A DNA stretch of 64,000 nucleotides. Source: Rhizobium sophorae (GTDB taxonomy: Bacteria; Pseudomonadota; Alphaproteobacteria; Rhizobiales; Rhizobiaceae). The notes beneath the pieces were generated by a model. The model ran no database searches, was not told the origin of the DNA, and saw nothing but the letters and a program-made list of their open reading frames with translations. The translations under genes and the position numbers were made by a program. The DNA lies in the NCBI RefSeq assembly GCF_013087515.1, contig NZ_JABFCN010000070.1:248001-312000 (forward strand). The letters are read 5' to 3'. Shown here in pieces: positions 60,238-64,000 of this stretch. How positions within the stretch are numbered: position 1 is the first letter of the stretch; the number at the start of each line of letters is the position of its first letter.

Positions 60238-60717
60238 ATGGTGGATAAAGAGAACCGGCCCCTTTACATGAGGGTGGCGTTGCGCCTGCTGCATGTCTAT
60301 TTCAGTTTCGTCCGCAGCATGACCGTGGGCGTGCGGGCTGCCTGTTTCGATGCAGACGGGCGCATCTTTCTCGTCCGCCACAGCTATATCGGCGGCTGGC
60401 ACATGCCGGGCGGCGGGCTGGAGCGCAACGAGACGGTCGAGGAAGCGCTCATCAAGGAATTGCGCGAGGAGGGCAACCTCAGGATCATCGGCAAGCCGCA
60501 GCTGTTCCAGGTCTATTTCAATACCACGACCACAAAGCGCGACCATGTCGTCTTCTACCGCGCGACCGTCGAGCAGACGGCGCCGCGGCCGCCGGACTGG
60601 GAGATATCCGACAGCGGCTTCTTTTCTCTCGACAGCCTGCCCGAGGGCACGACCAAGGCGACGCATCGCCGTCTCGCCGAGCTTCGCGGCGAGCAGGAGC
60701 CCGCCCACCGCTGGTGA
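60238..60717 (+). CDS. Nudix hydrolase
   Basis: A 159-residue protein with a complete Nudix box, GGGLERNETVEEALIKELREEGNL, near residues 57-80 (GX5EX7REUXEEXGU). It is preceded by WHMPGGG and a β-strand (RIFLVRHSYIGG). Such enzymes cleave nucleoside diphosphates linked to another group. The substrate is not predictable. The start at 60238 is close to the divergent metallophosphoesterase start (70 bases). The stop is followed by a repeat B copy. Confidence 0.9.
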   Translation: MVDKENRPLYMRVALRLLHVYFSFVRSMTVGVRAACFDADGRIFLVRHSYIGGWHMPGGGLERNETVEEALIKELREEGNLRIIGKPQLFQVYFNTTTTKRDHVVFYRATVEQTAPRPPDWEISDSGFFSLDSLPEGTTKATHRRLAELRGEQEPAHRW

Positions 60718-60730
60718 ACCTCAGGCAGCC

Positions 60731-60784
60731 ATTCAAACTGCTACGGCGTCCTTTGCGCGTCTGAAAAGACGCGCGGCGCTGTAG
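60731..60784. repeat. Repeat family B, short copy overlapping a coding end
   Basis: ATTCAAACTGCTACGGCG, then CGCGTCTGAAAAGACGCGCG and GCGCTGTAG. It is the second half of the full repeat at 40780, without the 18-bp hairpin. Its reverse strand is read as the end of the reductase gene at 60741. Confidence 0.8.
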
Positions 60785-61751
60785 CACGGCCGTTGGGACT
60801 GTCGAGATCGAGTGCTGGGCCGACGGGAACGATGCCGGTTGGATTGATCGTCTTGTGGCTGCGGTAATAGTGCTGCTTGATGTGATTGAGGTTCACCGTC
60901 TCGGCAACGCCTGCCGTCTGGTAGAGATCGCGCAGATAGTCAGGCAGGTTGCGGTAGTCGGCGATGCGGCGGATGTTGCACTTGAAATGGCCGACATAGA
61001 CGGCGTCGAAGCGCACCAGCGTGGTGAACAGGCGCCAGTCGGCCTCGGTCTGACGGTTGCCGAAGAGGTAGCGGCCCTTGCCGAGGCGTTCGTCGAGCAT
61101 GTCGAGTGTTTCGAACAGCGCGCCGACGTTTTCGGCATAGGCTTCCTGGGTGGTGGCAAAGCCCGCCTTGTAGACGCCGTTGTTGACGGTGTCGTAGACG
61201 GTGGCGTTCAGCGCATCGATTTCGGAGCGAAGGTCCTCGGGATAGAAATCGGCTGTCGAGCTGGTCAGCCCGTCGAAGGCACCGTTGAACATGCGGATGA
61301 TCTCGGCGGATTCATTGTTGACGATCGTGCCGGTCTTCTTGTCCCAGAGCACGGGAACGGTGACACGGCCGGAATAGTGCGGATCGGCTTTGACGTAGAT
61401 CTGCCAAAGCGCGGACGCGCCGAAGAGGTGGTCGCCGGTTGCGCCGTCGCCGACCTTGAACTCCCAGCCGTTCTCGAGCATCAGCGGATCGACGACCGAA
61501 ACCGAGATCAGCTCTTCGAGCTTTTTCAACTTGCGGAAGATCAGCGTGCGGTGCGCCCAGGGGCAGGCGAGCGAGACATAGAGATGGTAACGCCCGGCCT
61601 CGGCCTTGAAGCCGCCACTGCCGGAAGGGCCGGCCTCACCGTCCGATGTCACCCAATTGCGGAACTGCGAGGGCTGCCGCTTGAAATGGCCCTTGCTCTC
61701 CTTCGTGTCGTACCAGGCGTCATGCCAGACGCCGTCCACCAGCATTCCCAT
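60741..61751 (-). CDS. Glutathionyl-hydroquinone reductase (YqjG/ECM4, GST family)
   Basis: A 336-residue GST of the Xi class. Catalytic Cys63 is in SLACPWAHR, the same position as E. coli YqjG. DPLMLENGWEF and YFNNE-like NNESAEIIRMFN also fit, and the C-terminal helical domain includes YLFGNRQTEADWRLFTTLVRFDAVYVGHFKCN. It reduces glutathionyl-hydroquinones. The ATG at 61751 follows AAGGA. The last 14 codons (ATAPRVFSDAQRTP) and the stop are supplied by a palindromic repeat B copy, so the tail is a recent replacement rather than family sequence. Confidence 0.9.
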   Translation of the reverse strand: MGMLVDGVWHDAWYDTKESKGHFKRQPSQFRNWVTSDGEAGPSGSGGFKAEAGRYHLYVSLACPWAHRTLIFRKLKKLEELISVSVVDPLMLENGWEFKVGDGATGDHLFGASALWQIYVKADPHYSGRVTVPVLWDKKTGTIVNNESAEIIRMFNGAFDGLTSSTADFYPEDLRSEIDALNATVYDTVNNGVYKAGFATTQEAYAENVGALFETLDMLDERLGKGRYLFGNRQTEADWRLFTTLVRFDAVYVGHFKCNIRRIADYRNLPDYLRDLYQTAGVAETVNLNHIKQHYYRSHKTINPTGIVPVGPALDLDSPNGRATAPRVFSDAQRTP

Positions 61752-61944
61752 GATCTTCATTTCCTTGATTGCGTGTTGAAACGGAAGATATCGCAGATGA
61801 CAGGGCTTTACAGGCGGCAAAGATTGAACAGTGCGTCACGTCGTGCATTTTGCGTTGGACGACGGAAATTTTTCCTGCTATCGGCCTTTTCACGATTTTC
61901 GGACCCTGCTTGATGTTCATTTCCAGAAACCCGCGACGACGCTG

Positions 61945-62508
61945 ATGCTCCCGAACGCCCAAGGCGTGTTCGAGACCCATCAATCTGTCCATCCGGTTTC
62001 TGTCATCATGTACAAGCACGATCTCGTCTACCTCACCGAAGACGCGTCCCATGACGCCGCCATCGAACTCATCAACGAAGAAGCCTTCGGTCCGGGCCGC
62101 TTCACGCGCGCTGCCGCGCGCATCCGTGAGCAGGGACCGCATGATCTGTCGCTCTCCTTCATCTGCACCGATAATGGCGAGACGATCGCCTCCGTGCGCA
62201 TGACGCCGGTGCTGGCCGGCACGGTGAAGGGACATCTGCTCGGCCCGCTCGCCGTCCGCCCCTCCCACAAGAACAAAGGCATCGGGCGGGAACTGGTGCG
62301 GATTGCGGTGGAGGCGGCAAGACGCAAGGGCTCGGAAGCCGTCATCCTCGTCGGCGATCCCCCCTATTACGGCCCGCTCGGCTTCGAGAAGGTGGCCTAC
62401 AACGCGCTTTCTTTTCCAGGCCCCGTCGATCCCGGTCGTGTGCTCGTCGTTCCAATCGCCGAGGGCGTGCACGCGCGGCTGAAGGGCACGATCGCCTGGC
62501 GCGAATGA
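61945..62508 (+). CDS. GNAT-family N-acetyltransferase (YhbS type)
   Basis: About 187 residues from the ATG at 61945. Acetyl-CoA-binding motif HLLGPLAVRPSHKNKGIGRELVRIAVEAARRKG and the following GDPPYYGPLGFEKV are typical of the YhbS-like group. The frame is open from GTG 61831, and further candidates are GTG 61966 and ATG 62008, so the start is uncertain. The acceptor is unknown. It converges with a second GNAT gene with a 14-base gap. Confidence 0.82.
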   Translation: MLPNAQGVFETHQSVHPVSVIMYKHDLVYLTEDASHDAAIELINEEAFGPGRFTRAAARIREQGPHDLSLSFICTDNGETIASVRMTPVLAGTVKGHLLGPLAVRPSHKNKGIGRELVRIAVEAARRKGSEAVILVGDPPYYGPLGFEKVAYNALSFPGPVDPGRVLVVPIAEGVHARLKGTIAWRE

Positions 62509-62522
62509 TCTTGCACAGCCCG

Positions 62523-62939
62523 CTAGAGACTTTTCCGGAGGAAGCTGCGCGTGCGGCCTTCCGGGAAATCCTTAAGTTCTCCGAAAATCTCATAACCCTG
62601 ACGTAGATAGACGCGCAGGGCATGCGGGCTGAACGTGTCGATCCAGGCGCTGCGGCATCCCCTGGCTCTCGCCTCTTCTTCCGCCTTTGCGAGGATATTG
62701 CCGGCGATACCGGTGCCGCGCAACGTATCGGGAATATAGAGCATCTGGGTGAACAGCCAGCCCCAGGCGGTGAAGCCTGAAAGACCGCCTGTCACCTTGC
62801 CGTCGGTATCGCGGATCAGGACCGCGAGAGACCGGCGATCCGATGGGCCGACATCGGCGTTGTTGAAGGCCGAAAGTGCATCGGTGATCACTGCCAGTTC
62901 CTCCGGCGAGGGCGAGGCGGTGAGCTCGAATTCCGGCAT
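62523..62939 (-). CDS. GNAT-family N-acetyltransferase
   Basis: A 138-residue GNAT with LYIPDTLRGTGIAGNILAKAEEEARARGCRSAWIDTFSPHALRVYLRQGYEIFGEL, containing the R/Q-x-x-G-x-G/A acetyl-CoA loop. The start ATG at 62939 has AGGAAAGG about a dozen bases upstream, inside one arm of a 32-bp inverted repeat. The frame is open upstream through the whole repeat element, but that extension is not GNAT-like. Acceptor unknown. Confidence 0.85.
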   Translation of the reverse strand: MPEFELTASPSPEELAVITDALSAFNNADVGPSDRRSLAVLIRDTDGKVTGGLSGFTAWGWLFTQMLYIPDTLRGTGIAGNILAKAEEEARARGCRSAWIDTFSPHALRVYLRQGYEIFGELKDFPEGRTRSFLRKSL

Positions 62940-62944
62940 GAGTG

Positions 62945-63213
62945 AGAGCCTTTCCTGGTCAGATTGAAGCATTCTGCCGGAGCAGGTTTTCGTCAGGGCA
63001 GAGGCGATTGGCGACGAGCATACCCCAAGGTACGTCCGAGCCGATCGCCTTTGATCCTGGCGGAAAGATGCCCGGCCCTTCGGGTTGGCTGAAACGGGCC
63101 GGCTGATCGACCGGCCGGCTTGGCCGTAGAGCTGGACTATGACGCGCCGGCCGGTCGACCATCCGACTCCGTTTGAGCCAACAGAATGCTTCAATCTGAC
63201 CAGGAAAGGCTCT
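62945..63213. repeat. 269-bp element bounded by perfect 32-bp inverted repeats
   Basis: The left arm (62945-62976) starts AGAGCCTTTCCTGG and ends GCATTCTG; the right arm (63182-63213) is its exact reverse complement. The 205-base core is GC-rich with internal inverted pieces around GGCCGGC. There is no clear target-site duplication. The left arm carries the ribosome-binding site of the GNAT gene and the right arm touches the stop of the upstream gene. It fills the 272-base gap between them. Confidence 0.85.
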
Positions 63214-64000
63214 AACGCCCTTCACGCCACCACATGGCGCCGAAGGCGAGCAGCAGGATGCCGACGCCGGCGAAACCGGCAAAGAGCGGCAGCGTGTTGA
63301 TGCCCTTCAAGACCGTCTCGCTGGTCATGCGGATCATCATGCGATCGTTGTCGGAGACGCGGACCTGGCCGCGCACCGGCAGGATCGGCGGCACGGAGAT
63401 CGCGCCATTTGCGTTGGAGACGCGGGCGACGAGACCCTTGCTTCTGTCGGCGACCGGCTGCAGTACATCGGTCGTCGAGATCATCGCCTTGAATTCCGGT
63501 GCGTCGACGGCGCCGATATGGACAAGCGTCGACAGCCGGCCGTTGCGGATCTCGAAGAGGCCGATTTCGTCCATCCTCTTCTCGGCCTTGTAGAGTCCCG
63601 GTTCGGACTGGGTGAGCGGCAGGGTTTCGGTCTTGCCGGAGGGATAACGCACGGTGGCATTGCCGGGATTGTCGCCGATCGTCTGGCGGGTGACTTCAAG
63701 GGTCCGGCCGGAGGCGCGCGCCGTCAGCGCTTCTTCCTCGAGCGCCGGCTCCTTCATCAGCCAATGGGCGATACGGCGATAGAGCGAAACGTTGGGACCG
63801 CCGCCTTCGAAGCCGCGCGCCCAGAGCCAGCCCTGATCGGAAAGCAGCATCGCGACGCGGCCCTGGCCGGCGCGGTTGAGCACCAGTAGCGGATGGTTGT
63901 CGGCGCCGAGCATGATCGTCTCGCCCTGCGGCCGGTCGACATCAACACTGCGGAACCAGCGACCCCAATGCGGTGGGTCCTCGCCCGAACCGTCCAGGCC
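63212..64000 (-). CDS. Membrane protein, C-terminal part (5' end beyond window)
   Basis: The frame is open to the right edge, so at least 262 residues are present and the N-terminus is missing. Visible are GEDPPHWGRWFRSVD, LVLNRAGQGRVAMLLSDQGWLWARGFEGGGP and a single C-terminal helix (LPLFAGFAGVGILLLAFGAMWW). The part resembles the end of large rhizobial membrane proteins with a glutamine-amidotransferase-like region, often near MoxR and DUF58 genes; I am not certain. The stop overlaps the inverted-repeat element, so the gene end and repeat are adjacent. Confidence 0.6.
   Translation of the reverse strand, partial: GLDGSGEDPPHWGRWFRSVDVDRPQGETIMLGADNHPLLVLNRAGQGRVAMLLSDQGWLWARGFEGGGPNVSLYRRIAHWLMKEPALEEEALTARASGRTLEVTRQTIGDNPGNATVRYPSGKTETLPLTQSEPGLYKAEKRMDEIGLFEIRNGRLSTLVHIGAVDAPEFKAMISTTDVLQPVADRSKGLVARVSNANGAISVPPILPVRGQVRVSDNDRMMIRMTSETVLKGINTLPLFAGFAGVGILLLAFGAMWWREGR

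Noticed and set aside
62940..63194. In-frame extension of the second GNAT gene through the inverted-repeat element
   Set aside because: The extension is repeat sequence with no GNAT features, and a good ribosome-binding site precedes the internal ATG at 62939.
1..64000. CRISPR arrays, tRNA/rRNA genes, prophage or IS elements
   Set aside because: No regularly spaced repeats, no cloverleaf-like sequences recognised and no integrase, transposase or phage gene among the real reading frames.

Overview
The window reads as chromosomal DNA of a fast-growing Rhizobium of the leguminosarum/etli group. Gene content and order support this: bacA, the divergent pair glnII/gstI, choXWV, a nolR-like regulator, a heme receptor followed by fused trpE(G) with a three-tryptophan leader, phoX, leuA with a leucine-rich leader, and several interspersed palindromic repeat families that I recognise as typical of Rhizobium intergenic DNA. 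Coding density is high and both strands are used. I see no tRNA or rRNA gene, CRISPR array, integrase, transposase or phage gene.

Layout. 0-9 kb: truncated padR-type regulator diverging from an MFS exporter; bacA (peptide uptake, bacteroid survival); an exported polysaccharide deacetylase; nnrU-like membrane protein; a TPR membrane protein followed by der (ribosome assembly GTPase); an OhrR-like MarR regulator diverging from an exported esterase. 9-13 kb: glycosyltransferase, glnII with a sigma-54 promoter, divergent gstI, kdgK between two inverted repeat copies. 13.5-23.9 kb: oppABCDF peptide importer, alpha-glucosidase, adenine deaminase, branched-chain amino acid binding protein. 24-33.5 kb: an HD-GYP protein with an abnormal C-terminus, omega-amino acid:pyruvate transaminase, Tat-exported phoX, nolR, a HugZ-family protein and the choline importer choXWV. 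33.6-43.9 kb: tdk, two membrane or coiled-coil proteins of unknown role, a PAS/LuxR pair, an exported protein with two ClpP-fold repeats, UPF0114, fhs and an extensin-like protein. 44-57 kb: iron-box-controlled heme receptor, trpL/trpE(G), a DUF2161 nuclease-like gene, CDF metal exporter with queF, DUF2076, clpP paralogue, benE, leuL/leuA. 57-64 kb: ECF sigma/anti-sigma pair, TPR protein, metallophosphoesterase, Nudix, glutathionyl-hydroquinone reductase, two acetyltransferases, a 269-bp inverted-repeat element and a truncated membrane protein.

Functional themes are nutrient capture (peptides, choline, branched-chain amino acids, heme iron, organic phosphate), nitrogen assimilation, amino acid biosynthesis under transcription attenuation, and symbiosis-related functions (bacA, nolR, gstI). 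The most informative non-coding parts are the apparently leaderless trpL attenuator, the leuL attenuator, the glnII/gstI control region, a TGA-N9-TCA iron operator, an operator-like motif shared by the padR and marR promoters, and repeats that have altered gene ends. One such repeat supplies the last codons of a reductase gene. A pair of perfect 32-bp inverted repeats bounds a 269-bp segment at the right end. I found no clearly new defence or biosynthetic system. The best leads are the inverted-repeat element, the two-repeat ClpP-fold exported protein and the shared operator motif.
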